Source of the DNA: DASSJT01 sp035691065
GTDB lineage: Bacteria; Actinomycetota; Actinomycetes; Actinomycetales; Dermatophilaceae
Assembly: GCA_035691065.1 (NCBI GenBank)
Contig: DASSJT010000087.1
Location: forward strand, 1-64,000
Length of the DNA stretch: 64,000 nt
Direction: 5' to 3'
This document shows positions 53,893 through 63,209 of the stretch, in pieces (the first letter of the stretch is position 1; every line of letters begins with the position of its first letter). The position numbers and the translations under genes are program-made. Under the pieces are notes generated by a model that saw only the letters and a program-made list of their open reading frames with translations, made no database searches and was not told where the DNA came from.

Positions 53893-54159
53893 ATGGGTCA
53901 CGTCGTCATCGACGTCATGCTGAAGCCAGAGATCCTCGACCCCCAGGGCCAGGCCGTGAGCGGCGCCCTCCCGCGGCTCGGGTTCGACCAGTTCACCGAC
54001 GTGCGCCAGGGCAAGCGGTTCGTCCTGGCCGTCGACGGCGAGGTGACCGACGACGTGCTCGAGGCCGCCCGCAAGGCCGCCGAGACGCTGCTGTCCAACC
54101 CGGTGATCGAGGACGTGGTATCTGTCCGGGCGGAGCAGCCGGCAGGGGCGGCCGAGTGA
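53893..54159 (+). CDS. purS: FGAM synthase subunit PurS
   Basis: 88-residue small subunit of formylglycinamidine ribonucleotide synthase. HVVIDVMLKPEILDPQGQAV, FDQFTDVRQGKRF and the C-terminal LSNPVIEDV are family features. It bridges PurQ and PurL. ATG 53893 has AGGAG. The stop overlaps the purQ start. Confidence 0.95.
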   Translation: MGHVVIDVMLKPEILDPQGQAVSGALPRLGFDQFTDVRQGKRFVLAVDGEVTDDVLEAARKAAETLLSNPVIEDVVSVRAEQPAGAAE

Positions 54160-54827
54160 GGATCGGGGTCGTCACGTTCCCGGGCTCGCTCGACGACCGT
54201 GACGCGCTGCGCGCCATCTCCCACATCGGCGGCGAGGCGGTCTCGCTGTGGCACGCCGACGCCGACCTCAAGGGGGTCGACGCGGTGCTCCTGCCCGGCG
54301 GTTTCTCCTACGGCGACTACCTCCGCGCAGGCGCCATCGCCCGGTTCGCGCCGGTGATGGACGCGCTGATACCGGCTGCCCACGGTGGCTTGCCCGTGCT
54401 AGGGGTGTGCAACGGGTTCCAGGTGCTCTGCGAGTCCCACCTGCTTCCCGGAGCCATGATCCAGAACAACCACCGCAAGTTCATCTGCAAGGACCAACGG
54501 CTTCGCGTCGAGAACACCTCCACCGCCTGGACGTCCGACTTCGAGACGGGGCAGGAGATCACCATCGTCCTGAAGAACCAGGATGGCCAGTTCGTCGCGG
54601 ACGAGCGAACCCTCGACGAGCTCGAGGGCGAGGGCCGGGTCGTGTTCCGGTACATCGACGGCAACCCCAACGGGTCCTCCCGCGACATCGCCGGCATCTG
54701 CAACGAGCGCGGCAGCGTCGTCGGCCTGATGCCCCATCCCGAGCACTGCGTCGAGCCGGGCTACGGTCCCTCGCTCGACGGCATCCCGTTCTTCACCTCG
54801 GTCCTGAAGCAGGTGGTGAGCGCGTGA
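54156..54827 (+). CDS. purQ: FGAM synthase glutaminase subunit PurQ
   Basis: Class I glutamine amidotransferase that supplies ammonia to PurL, 223 residues. VVTFPGSLDDRDALRA, LPGGFSYGDYLRAGAIA, the nucleophile loop LGVCNGFQVL (Cys) and MPHPEHCVEP (His/Glu) are present. It overlaps purS and purL by four bases each (GTGA). Confidence 0.97.
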   Translation: MRIGVVTFPGSLDDRDALRAISHIGGEAVSLWHADADLKGVDAVLLPGGFSYGDYLRAGAIARFAPVMDALIPAAHGGLPVLGVCNGFQVLCESHLLPGAMIQNNHRKFICKDQRLRVENTSTAWTSDFETGQEITIVLKNQDGQFVADERTLDELEGEGRVVFRYIDGNPNGSSRDIAGICNERGSVVGLMPHPEHCVEPGYGPSLDGIPFFTSVLKQVVSA

Positions 54828-57172
54828 CCACCTCGACCGGACAGGCCAACGCAGCCACACGTCCGGGGGGTGCACGGGGGGCGGAGCCCCACGTGCGTGT
54901 TGACTCAGTGGGCCATGCCCTAGAGACGCCCGACACCGAGCAGCCATGGGTCGAGCTGGGCCTCAAGCGGGACGAGTACGCCCGGATCCGCGAGATCCTC
55001 GGCCGGCGCCCGACCAGCGCCGAGCTCGCCATGTACTCGGTCATGTGGTCGGAGCACTGCTCCTACAAGTCCTCCAAGGTGCACTTCTCCCTGTGGGGCG
55101 AGAACACCACCGAGGAGATGCGCGAGAAGCTCCTGGTCGGGATCGGCGAGAACGCCGGTGTGGTCGACATCGGCGACGGCTGGGCGGTCACCTTCAAGGT
55201 CGAGAGCCACAACCACCCCAGCTACGTCGAGCCCTACCAGGGCGCGGCCACGGGCGTCGGCGGCATCGTGCGCGACATCATGTCGATGGGCGCCCGGCCG
55301 ATCGCGGTGATGGATCCGCTGCGGTTCGGCAACCTCCACCACCCCGACACCCAGCGCATCCTCCCCGGCGTGGTCAAGGGCATCGGGGGCTACGGCAACT
55401 CCCTCGGCCTGCCCAACATCGGCGGCGAGGTCGTCTTCGACGACTGCTACCAGGGCAACCCGCTGGTCAACGCCCTCTGTGTCGGCGCCATGCGGGTCGA
55501 GGACATCCACCTCGCGAAGGCCTCAGGCAAGGGCAACAAGGTCGTCCTGTTCGGCGCCAAGACGGGCGGCGACGGCATCGGCGGCGTCTCGGTGCTGGCC
55601 TCGGAGACCTTTGACGAAGGAGGTCCCACCAAGCGGCCCGCCGTCCAGGTGGGCGACCCGTTCGCCGAGAAGGTCCTCATCGAGTGCTGCCTCGACCTCT
55701 ACAAGGCGGGTGTCGTCGCAGGCATCCAGGACCTCGGCGGCGCCGGGCTCTCCTGCGCCACCAGCGAGCTCGCCTCAAACGGGGATGGCGGCATGCAGGT
55801 CGAGCTGGACCGCGTGCCGCTCCGCGACGCCAGCCTCCGGCCCGAGGAGATCCTCATGTCGGAGAGCCAGGAACGCATGATGGCCATCGTCGAGCCGGCC
55901 CACCTCGAGCAGTTCCTCGCCATCACGGACCGCTGGGACGTCGAGGCGACCGTCCTCGGCGAGGTGACCGATGGCGACCGCCTCGTGATCACCTGGCATG
56001 GCGACGTCATCGTCGACGTTCCTCCGCGATCGGTCGCGCATGACGGGCCGGTCTACCGGCGCCCGCTGGAGCGGCCGGCATACCTCGACGGGCTGCAGGC
56101 CAACGGCACGGGCGGGCTGGAGCGCCCGGAGACCGGGGAGGCGCTGCGCGACACCCTGCGGACCCTGCTCGCCTCGCCCAACCTGTGCGACAAGTCCTGG
56201 GTCACGAAGCAGTACGACCGCTACGTCCTGGGCAACACTGCGCTCGCGATGCCTGACGACGCCGGGGTTGTGCGGGTCGACGAGGAGAGCGGCCGGGGAG
56301 TCGCGGTGGCGACTGACTGCAACGGCCGGTTCACCAAGCTCGACCCGTATGCCGGGGCGCGGCTCGCCCTGGCCGAGGCCTACCGCAACGTGGCCACCGC
56401 CGGCGCGACACCACTCGCGATGACCGACTGCCTCAACTTCGGCTCGCCCGAGGACCCGGGCGTGATGTGGCAGTTCCGCGAGTCGATCCGGGGCCTGGCC
56501 GAGGGCTGTCGCGAGCTGGCCATCCCGGTCACCGGCGGCAACGTGTCGTTCTACAACGAGACCGGGAAGGTCGCGATCCACCCCACCCCGGTCGTCGGGG
56601 TTCTCGGTGTGATGGACGACGTGGCCCGCCGCACGCCCTCGGGGTTCAAGACTTCCGGCCAGGTCATCTACCTGCTGGGCGCGACTGCTGACGAGCTCGC
56701 GGGCGGCGAGTGGGCGCACGTGGTGCACGGCCACCTCGGCGGGCTGCCTCCCCGCGTCGACCTGGCCGCCGAGAAGCTGCTGGGCGAGATCCTGGTCAAC
56801 GCCAGCCGCGACGGTCTGGTCGACGCGGCCCACGACCTGTCCGACGGAGGTCTGGCGATCGCGCTGGCGGAGTCGGTGCTGCGCTACGGCGTGGGCGCCC
56901 GGATCTGGCTCGACGAGGTGTGCGAGCGCGATGGGATCGATGCGTTCACAGCGCTGTTCAGCGAGAGCGCGGCCCGTGCGATCGTGGCCGTGCCGCGGTC
57001 GGAGGAGGTGCGCTTCACCGACATGTGCACGGCCCGGGGCCAGGTGCACGCCCGGATCGGGGTTGTCGACGGCGGCACCGACGGCCTCGACGTCCAGGGC
57101 CAGTTCGCCGTCGCCCTGGCCACCCTGCGGGCCGCCCACACGGAGACCCTTCCGGCGGTCTTCGGCGCCTGA
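54824..57172 (+). CDS. purL: FGAM synthase large subunit PurL (small type)
   Basis: ATP-dependent conversion of FGAR to FGAM, 782 residues, the small-type PurL that works with PurS and PurQ. EHCSYKSSKVHFSLWG, FKVESHNHPSYVEPYQGAATGVGG, DLGGAGLSCATSE and the second-half AMTDCLNFGSPE, VTGGNVSFYNET and DLSDGGLAIALAE are visible. The N-terminus has a ~30-residue Gly/Ala/Arg-rich lead. Confidence 0.97.
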   Translation: MTTSTGQANAATRPGGARGAEPHVRVDSVGHALETPDTEQPWVELGLKRDEYARIREILGRRPTSAELAMYSVMWSEHCSYKSSKVHFSLWGENTTEEMREKLLVGIGENAGVVDIGDGWAVTFKVESHNHPSYVEPYQGAATGVGGIVRDIMSMGARPIAVMDPLRFGNLHHPDTQRILPGVVKGIGGYGNSLGLPNIGGEVVFDDCYQGNPLVNALCVGAMRVEDIHLAKASGKGNKVVLFGAKTGGDGIGGVSVLASETFDEGGPTKRPAVQVGDPFAEKVLIECCLDLYKAGVVAGIQDLGGAGLSCATSELASNGDGGMQVELDRVPLRDASLRPEEILMSESQERMMAIVEPAHLEQFLAITDRWDVEATVLGEVTDGDRLVITWHGDVIVDVPPRSVAHDGPVYRRPLERPAYLDGLQANGTGGLERPETGEALRDTLRTLLASPNLCDKSWVTKQYDRYVLGNTALAMPDDAGVVRVDEESGRGVAVATDCNGRFTKLDPYAGARLALAEAYRNVATAGATPLAMTDCLNFGSPEDPGVMWQFRESIRGLAEGCRELAIPVTGGNVSFYNETGKVAIHPTPVVGVLGVMDDVARRTPSGFKTSGQVIYLLGATADELAGGEWAHVVHGHLGGLPPRVDLAAEKLLGEILVNASRDGLVDAAHDLSDGGLAIALAESVLRYGVGARIWLDEVCERDGIDAFTALFSESAARAIVAVPRSEEVRFTDMCTARGQVHARIGVVDGGTDGLDVQGQFAVALATLRAAHTETLPAVFGA

Positions 57173-57220
57173 CCCGACCGCAGCGCTGGCACTAAGAGCG
57201 GGTGTGGCGGGTGTGGAACG

Positions 57221-57592
57221 ATGCGCGGTATGCCGCTGCGCCGCCGAGTCCCCGTCGCCGCCGGGCGGTCCGCGGTGGCCGACTGGTGCGAGAAGGGCGC
57301 GGACACGGACCGGCCGACCCTCGCGACCGCAGTCCGCTACACCCTGGAAGAGCTCGGCGAGCGCGCTCCGGGGCGCTCTGTCGAAGTGCGGGTGCCGCCG
57401 TTCGGCGCCGTGCAGTGCATCGAGGGGCCGCGGCATACCCGCGGCACGCCGCCCAACGTCGTCGAGACCGACGCCGGGACCTGGCTGGAGCTCGCCACGG
57501 GCCGCCTGGCCTGGTCGGAGGCGTGGCGAGCGGGCAGCTTGGCGGTCAGCGGGCAGCGGGCCGACCTCACGGCATACCTGCCGCTGGTCTGA
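57221..57592 (+). CDS. Sterol carrier family (SCP-like) small protein
   Basis: About 120 residues. ATAVRYTLEELGERAPGRSVEVRVPPFGAVQCIEG (read in parts) and TPPNVVETDAGTWLELATGRL match the bacterial sterol-carrier-like family that commonly follows purL in actinobacteria. The function is unknown. Two ATGs, 57221 and 57230, are possible; the second is inside a GGTATGCCG motif. Confidence 0.82.
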   Translation: MRGMPLRRRVPVAAGRSAVADWCEKGADTDRPTLATAVRYTLEELGERAPGRSVEVRVPPFGAVQCIEGPRHTRGTPPNVVETDAGTWLELATGRLAWSEAWRAGSLAVSGQRADLTAYLPLV

Positions 57593-57621
57593 CCCGGCCG
57601 GACTGCCGGACCTGGGGACAC

Positions 57622-58674
57622 TCACTCCCCGGGGTAGCGGACCCCGGTCTGCCGGCGGGCCTCGTCCATGGCGCGCATCACCGCGAGCGTCTCCTCCAGT
57701 GGCAACAGCGGCGACTCGAGGAGGCCCTCGGACAGGCAGCGGGCGACCTCGACGGCCTCGTAGCGCAGGCCGCCGTGGAAGTCCGAACCAGTGGTGGAGC
57801 CGTAGGTGTCGAGCAGGGTTCCGTCGGAGGCCACCAGCCGCACCGTCGTCGGCGCGTAGAACTCGCCGTCGAGCTCGAGCCGGGCCTGCGTGCCGCAGAT
57901 CGTCGCGGAGGTCGGCGTCTTGGCCGCCATGGTGCAGTGGAGGGCGCCCTGTGCACCCGTCTCGCTGGTCACCAGGCACGCCGTCTGGGCGTCGACCCCA
58001 AGGTCGGTGAGGGTCGCGGTGGCGGAGACCGCGCTGAACGGCCCGAGGACCATGGAGGCGAAGGACACCGGGTAGACGCCCAGGTCGAGCAGGGCGCCGC
58101 CGGCCAGGTCCGGCGAGGACAGCCGCTCGGGGCCGTCGGGGTAGATGTTCTGGCCGTGGTCGGCGAACACCGCCACGATCTCGCCGAGCAGGCCCTGCTC
58201 GAGAACCTGGCGGACGACGTCGATGTGCGGGAGGAACCGGGTCCACATCGCCTCCATCGCGAACAGCCCGCCCGCACGAGCGGCCGCGACGACCTCCTCC
58301 GCCTCTGCGGCACTGCGCGTGAACGCCTTCTCGACCAGCACCGGCTTTCCGGCGTCCAGGGCCAGCAGTGCGTGGGCGCGGTGCTCGCTGTGGGGCGACG
58401 CGACGTAGACGACGTCGACGTCCGGGTCGGCGACAAGGGCCTCATAGGAGCCGTATGCCGTGGCCGCGCCGACTCGGTCCGCGAACGCCCGCGCCCGATC
58501 CAGGCTGCGGGACCCCACGGCCTGCACGGTCTGCCGGGTGTCCAGGGCGAGGCTCTCCGCGAAGGACGACGCGATCGAGCCGGGCCCGAGCACACCCCAC
58601 CGGAGTGGGGGCGCGTCGCCGGGGTGTGGCGTGCGGGGCTGGGGCAGGGTGCGGCTGGCTGGTGAGGCGGTCAC
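57622..58674 (-). CDS. Gfo/Idh/MocA family oxidoreductase
   Basis: 350 residues. N-terminal Rossmann domain with RWGVLGPGSIASSFAES; VVYVASPHSEHRAHALLALDAGKPVLVEKAFT (read in parts) contains the EK catalytic lysine motif. The C-terminal alpha/beta domain has GGALLDLGVYPVSFA. Likely a sugar or inositol dehydrogenase; substrate unknown. GTG 58674 start. It is divergent from the HAD gene. Confidence 0.87.
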   Translation of the reverse strand: MTASPASRTLPQPRTPHPGDAPPLRWGVLGPGSIASSFAESLALDTRQTVQAVGSRSLDRARAFADRVGAATAYGSYEALVADPDVDVVYVASPHSEHRAHALLALDAGKPVLVEKAFTRSAAEAEEVVAAARAGGLFAMEAMWTRFLPHIDVVRQVLEQGLLGEIVAVFADHGQNIYPDGPERLSSPDLAGGALLDLGVYPVSFASMVLGPFSAVSATATLTDLGVDAQTACLVTSETGAQGALHCTMAAKTPTSATICGTQARLELDGEFYAPTTVRLVASDGTLLDTYGSTTGSDFHGGLRYEAVEVARCLSEGLLESPLLPLEETLAVMRAMDEARRQTGVRYPGE

Positions 58675-58761
58675 GGGACCATCCTGCCCGGTGCTGTCGC
58701 CCGCGCCGAGCCGGGACCAATGTCTCTGGCCGGCAGTGCGCCATGGGCGGCTAATGGGGCT

Positions 58762-59523
58762 GTGGCGAGAGTTGTGCTCCCCGCCGCGGCGTTTGACGCG
58801 GCTATCTTCGACCTTGACGGCGTGGTGACGGACACCGCGAGCGTCCACGCCCGGGCGTGGACCGAGATCTTCGACGGTTTTCTCGGCAGGCGTGCAGGGG
58901 ACGCATCCGAGGATCGACGCCCCTTCACGCACGACGACTACTTGGCGTACGTCGATGGACGGCCGCGCCGAGACGGTGTGACCGCGTTCTTGGCGGCGCG
59001 CGGTATCGAGGCCGACGACGCGCAGGTCGATGCCCTCGCGGAGCGCAAGGACTCCAGGTTCCGCGACCTGCTCGACCGTGAAGGTGTTCGCGTCTTCGAC
59101 TCGACCGTGCGGCTGATCGGCGAGCTCCGCTCGCGTGGCGTGCCCTCGGCGATCGTCTCCTCCAGCCGGAACTGTTCGGCGGTGCTTGCGGCGGCCGGGC
59201 TGTCCGACACGTTCGAGGTGCAGGTCGACGGGGTCGACGCGGCTCTGCTGGGCCTGCCCGGCAAGCCCGACCCGGCGATCTTCCTCGAGGCCAGCCGGCG
59301 CCTGGGCGTCAACCCCGACCACACCCTGCTGGTCGAGGACGCGACATCCGGTGTCCGGGCGGGTCGGCGGGGCGACTACGCGACCGTGATCGGTATCGAC
59401 CGCGGCGGCCATGCGGAGGCGCTCTGGGATGCTGGTGCCGACGAGGTGGTCAGCGACCTCGGCGAGGTGGTGCTCCAGGACGACCTGAGCCCCCTGTCGA
59501 GCCAGGTACGGGTGCAGCCATGA
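58762..59523 (+). CDS. HAD hydrolase, beta-phosphoglucomutase-like
   Basis: 253 residues with HAD motifs DLDGVVTD (I), SSSRN (II), GKPDPAIF (III) and VEDATSG (IV). It overlaps a GH65 phosphorylase gene by four bases, the usual partner of beta-phosphoglucomutase, which converts the released beta-glucose 1-phosphate to glucose 6-phosphate. I prefer GTG 58762: the 14 extra codons from ATG 58720 use AT-ending codons rare here. Confidence 0.87.
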   Translation: MARVVLPAAAFDAAIFDLDGVVTDTASVHARAWTEIFDGFLGRRAGDASEDRRPFTHDDYLAYVDGRPRRDGVTAFLAARGIEADDAQVDALAERKDSRFRDLLDREGVRVFDSTVRLIGELRSRGVPSAIVSSSRNCSAVLAAAGLSDTFEVQVDGVDAALLGLPGKPDPAIFLEASRRLGVNPDHTLLVEDATSGVRAGRRGDYATVIGIDRGGHAEALWDAGADEVVSDLGEVVLQDDLSPLSSQVRVQP

Positions 59524-62261
59524 GGCGACGGACGACAGCCCGGGCCAAGGTGGGCCACGACCCCGTCGACCCCACGCCCGTCGTTCCGTCTGCGGCCGGC
59601 GCCGGACCCGTCGTTCCCTCTGTGGCCGGCGCTGGACCCGTGGTGGTGGCTGCGCCCGCCGCTACCGAGGCTTCGGCCTCAGCACCACCGTCCATCCGCG
59701 CCGAGCTCGCCGCGGCCGGCCTGGTCGTCGACTGGGAGGGCGTTCGGAACCTGCCAGGCCACGACGCCGCGGCAGTCGCCCGGAGGCTTGGCCGGCTCCG
59801 CGGGCACGCGGTCCATCTCGCCTTGCTCGGAGAGGCCGAGGAGTCGCGGTTGAGACGGGTCTTGGGCGGCCAGCACGACGGTGCCGGGCACGTCGCCTGG
59901 TTCCGCCCAGCCGACCCCGACCTTCCAGCCGACCCCGACCTTCCAGCAGGCTCTGACCCGCCAGCGGACTCCGACCTTGCGACGCAGACCGCGGCAGCGT
60001 TGGCCTGGCTGAGCTCCCTGGGCGTGGGCCCCGGGCTGGTCGCCCTGCTGCTGGGCACCGGGCGTGACGTGCCCGGCATACGCCTGCGCCTGTCGGAGCT
60101 CTCGCCAGACGCCAGCCGCGCCTCCGTCCTCGAGCTGGACCACGGCGACGGCCTCGTTGCGGTCCTCGACAACCTGTTGAGGCACTTCGAACACCGTCGC
60201 GTCCCGGGGTTCGACGACGACCCCGACTGGGTGATCACCGAGACCGGCACCGACGTGCTGCGCCACCGTGTCACCGAGTCCTTGTTCACCCTTGCGTCAG
60301 GCGGCATCGCGGTGCGGGGGACCGTCGAGGAGGACGGTGTCGACTCCCTGCCGCTGGTGCTCGCGGCGGGCGTGTACATGGGCCGTGGGCCTGCCCAGCA
60401 CCTCCAGCCCGGACCCCTGTGGAGCGCCGTCGGCGTCTCGCCGAAGCCGGATCCCGACGTCCGCACGCTCGACCTGCGGACCGGGGTGCTGGCCCGCCGG
60501 GCGGACGGTCTCGCGAGCCTGCGCTTCGCGAGCGCGGCGGTGCCGGGCGCGGCCGGGATGCGGGTCGAGGGACGCGTGGGGACGCTCGACCCGAGACCCG
60601 TGCTCCTGATGCCACCAGGCGTCGACGGTGAGTCCGGCACCGATGCCGGGATCGACTGGGCCCACACGGGCAACCACGACGCGGGCGGTGTGACGCTGGC
60701 TGCGGTCCAGCGGCTCGGCCGCGAGAACGGCCTGCGCACGGTTGAGCGACTGGTCACCTGCGCGGGCCGGCCGCGCCGGCTCCCACACCTCGAGACTCTG
60801 ATCGCCCAGACCCGTGGCCTCCGCGAGGTGGGCTTCGACCGTGCCCTCGCGGCTCATCGGGCCGCGTGGGCCGCACGATGGGAGCGGGTGGGCGTGGAGC
60901 TCCCGGACGACCCAGCCGCACAGAAGGCCCTCCGGTTCGCGCTGTTCCACCTCTGGAACCACACGGGTCGCCATGACGAGCTCGCCCTGGGTGCCCGTGG
61001 GCTGACTGGCGCCGGGTATGCCGGCCACGTCTTCTGGGACTCGGACGTGTATGTGATGCCTGCCCTGGCCACGATGGACCCGGCGTCCGCCCGGGCGATG
61101 GTCCTGTACCGCCTGAACCGCCTCCGTGCTGCCCTCGCCCAGGCCGAGGCGAGCGGCCGGGAAGGGGCCCGGTTCCCGTGGGAGTCCGCCAGCGACGGGT
61201 TCGACGTCACCCCGACCGAGGGCTTCCTCGGCGGTCGTCGGGTTCCCGTCCTCACCGGTTCCCAGGAGGAGCACATCACGGCCGACGTGGCCTGGGCCGC
61301 CGACCACTACGCCACGTGGACCGGCGATGACGCTTTCGTCACCGGCCTCGCCCGGCCTCTCGTCGTCGAGACGGCCCGCTACTGGGCCTCCCGCTGCCGC
61401 ATCGACGAGAAGGGGCTCGCGCACATCGACCGGGTGATCGGTCCCGACGAGTACCACGAGTCGGTCGATGACAACGCCTTCACCAACGTCATGGCCCGGT
61501 GGAACCTGCGCCGGGCGGCCGACCTCGTCGATGCAGATCTCGGCCCGACCCCGGAGACCCAGCGCTGGCGGGCACTGTCCCACCAGCTGGTGGACAACCT
61601 CGACCCGGCGTCCGGGCTGTACGAGCAGTTCGGCGGCTACGGCGAGCTCGAGCCGCTGGTTGCGGCGGAGATCGCCGACGTGCCCTTCGCCGGTGACGTG
61701 CTCCTCGGGCCGGAGCGGCTCGCCCGGAGCCAGCTGATCAAGCAGCCAGACGTCCTGATGCTGCATTTCATGCTGCCCGACGAGGTCCCCAGTGGTTCCC
61801 TCCAACGCAACCTCGACTTCTACCTCCCCAGGACGGTCCACGGCTCGTCCCTTTCCCCCGCCGTCAGCGCCTGCCTTCTCGCCCGCGCGGGACGCCCGGA
61901 CGACGCCTACGACCTGTTCCGTCTCGCGCTGGAGCTGGACCTCAACGACGAAACAGGCTTCACGGCATCCGGCCTCCACCTCGCCACCCTCGGAGGGGTG
62001 TGGCAGGCCATGCTGCGGGGGTTCCTGGGCGTGCGCGTCCGGTCGGGCGGACTGGAGCTCGACCCCCATCTCCCGGGGAAGTGGGAACGCGTTGCGGTTC
62101 GCTTCGGCTGCCTTGGGCGCTGGGTGCGCATTGGAGTCACGCCCGAGGAGGTGGTCGTGGAGACCGACCGGCCGCTGGAGGTGGCGCTGGCCGGCGCGAA
62201 GGCGCAGGTTGTCGATGGCCGGGCCGTCCTGGCCCGCCAAGGGGAGTGTGAGGCGCAATGA
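59520..62261 (+). CDS. GH65 family glycoside phosphorylase with N-terminal extension
   Basis: 913 residues. The GH65 part starts near residue 240; FWDSDVYVMPALA, FPWESASDGFDVTP, EEHITADVAWA, VIGPDEYHESVDDNAFTN with the catalytic Glu at 644, KQPDVLMLHFMLPDEV and VHGSSLSPAVSA are present. Family members phosphorolyse maltose, trehalose, kojibiose or nigerose; the linkage cannot be told. The first ~230 residues are extra: Pro/Ala/Val repeats, then a degenerate phosphatase-like stretch (LAWLSSLGVGPGLVALLLG). It overlaps both neighbours by four bases. Confidence 0.88.
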   Translation: MRRRTTARAKVGHDPVDPTPVVPSAAGAGPVVPSVAGAGPVVVAAPAATEASASAPPSIRAELAAAGLVVDWEGVRNLPGHDAAAVARRLGRLRGHAVHLALLGEAEESRLRRVLGGQHDGAGHVAWFRPADPDLPADPDLPAGSDPPADSDLATQTAAALAWLSSLGVGPGLVALLLGTGRDVPGIRLRLSELSPDASRASVLELDHGDGLVAVLDNLLRHFEHRRVPGFDDDPDWVITETGTDVLRHRVTESLFTLASGGIAVRGTVEEDGVDSLPLVLAAGVYMGRGPAQHLQPGPLWSAVGVSPKPDPDVRTLDLRTGVLARRADGLASLRFASAAVPGAAGMRVEGRVGTLDPRPVLLMPPGVDGESGTDAGIDWAHTGNHDAGGVTLAAVQRLGRENGLRTVERLVTCAGRPRRLPHLETLIAQTRGLREVGFDRALAAHRAAWAARWERVGVELPDDPAAQKALRFALFHLWNHTGRHDELALGARGLTGAGYAGHVFWDSDVYVMPALATMDPASARAMVLYRLNRLRAALAQAEASGREGARFPWESASDGFDVTPTEGFLGGRRVPVLTGSQEEHITADVAWAADHYATWTGDDAFVTGLARPLVVETARYWASRCRIDEKGLAHIDRVIGPDEYHESVDDNAFTNVMARWNLRRAADLVDADLGPTPETQRWRALSHQLVDNLDPASGLYEQFGGYGELEPLVAAEIADVPFAGDVLLGPERLARSQLIKQPDVLMLHFMLPDEVPSGSLQRNLDFYLPRTVHGSSLSPAVSACLLARAGRPDDAYDLFRLALELDLNDETGFTASGLHLATLGGVWQAMLRGFLGVRVRSGGLELDPHLPGKWERVAVRFGCLGRWVRIGVTPEEVVVETDRPLEVALAGAKAQVVDGRAVLARQGECEAQ
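59577..59636. repeat. 30-bp direct repeat in the GH65 N-terminus, two units
   Basis: Two units at 59577 and 59607 encode PVVPSxAGAG decapeptides with three base differences. Confidence 0.85.
59907..59978. repeat. 18-bp repeat in the GH65 N-terminus, four units
   Basis: Units of CCAGCCGACCCCGACCTT at 59907, 59925 (identical), 59943 and 59961 (diverged) encode PADPDL hexapeptides. Confidence 0.88.
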
Positions 62262-62944
62262 CACCGGTAGTGGCTCTCAAAGGAGCGAGCGGCGCGGACC
62301 CCGTCGACCGTGTGGCGCGGGGGCTCGCAGCAGCGTTGGGCAGCGACAGCGTCCGCTCGTGCACCGACCCGGAGCACGGCTGGGAGCCTGGCGACGTGTG
62401 TGTGATGGCCCGAGGGGACCCCTCGGTGTCGTGGCTGGCGCTGGCCCAGTCGCTGCACCAGCCGCTCGTGGTGGTGCCCTCGGGGGTGCCTGAGGAGTAT
62501 GCCGTGCGGCGGGTCCTCGTACCCCTCGACGGCACCGCGGAGTCGGCTTCGGCGGTGCAGCAGACCGTTGACCTCCTCGCGGGCGAAGGAGTGGAGATCA
62601 TCGTGCTGCACGTCTTCCACGCCAAGAACGTGCCGCACTTCTGGGACCAGGCGAGTCACGCTGAGCAGGCCTGGTCGGAGGAGTTCAGGGCCCGGTTCTG
62701 CCGGGAGCATGAGGTCCAGCTGGTCCTGCGCGCCGGCACGCCGGGAGATCGCCTGTTGGACGCCGCGGTCGACGAGCGAGCCGACCTCGTCGTCCTGGGC
62801 TGGTCGCAGCGGCATTCAGGGGGGCATGCCGCCACGGTCCGCCGGGCGGTTGCCGAGACCGCGGTGCCGATCATGCTCGTGCCGCTGGCGAAGGCATCGG
62901 GACCTTCTCCCCTGTCCTCCCGACCGAAGGCCGCGATGTCCTGA
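62258..62944 (+). CDS. Universal stress protein (UspA) family protein
   Basis: 228 residues. The C-terminal USP domain (about 82-212) begins RRVLVPLDGTAESASAV and ends with VVLGWSQRHSGGHAATVRRAVAETAVPIMLVP, which holds a degenerate G-x2-G ATP loop. The first ~80 residues may be a second, degenerate USP-like half. It overlaps the GH65 stop by four bases (ATGA), linking it to the sugar operon. Confidence 0.8.
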   Translation: MTPVVALKGASGADPVDRVARGLAAALGSDSVRSCTDPEHGWEPGDVCVMARGDPSVSWLALAQSLHQPLVVVPSGVPEEYAVRRVLVPLDGTAESASAVQQTVDLLAGEGVEIIVLHVFHAKNVPHFWDQASHAEQAWSEEFRARFCREHEVQLVLRAGTPGDRLLDAAVDERADLVVLGWSQRHSGGHAATVRRAVAETAVPIMLVPLAKASGPSPLSSRPKAAMS

Positions 62945-62947
62945 AAC

Positions 62948-63205
62948 ATGCGCTCGTACCAGGCCCACCTCGACCTCGTCGCGGCGCTCTCCCCGCCCGA
63001 GCACTGCCCGGTGTGCCGCTCCCAGAGCGTGCGTGCCATGTCCACCGCCGACGGGGTTGCCTTCCTGTGCGGGGACTGCTGGCACTGCTGGCGTCCGGTG
63101 TTCGGGGCCCTCAGCCCGGTCGACCCGCACACGTGCACCGCCTGCTCGTACCAGTCCCTGTGCCTGGCTGCCGAGGTGTCCCGCACGGAGAAGGCGGGGG
63201 TCTGA
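62948..63205 (+). CDS. Small Cys-rich (zinc-ribbon-like) protein
   Basis: 85 residues. Cysteine pairs CPVC, CGDC and CTAC, with extra HCW and a final C, suggest two zinc or Fe-S sites. I do not recognise the family. It lies three bases after the USP gene and four before the glycosyltransferase, so it is in the same operon. Confidence 0.65.
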   Translation: MRSYQAHLDLVAALSPPEHCPVCRSQSVRAMSTADGVAFLCGDCWHCWRPVFGALSPVDPHTCTACSYQSLCLAAEVSRTEKAGV

Positions 63206-63209
63206 TCCG

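Noticed and set aside
55775..58246. 823-codon minus-strand frame opposite purL
   Set aside because: Antisense to purL and in a wrong frame over the oxidoreductase gene.
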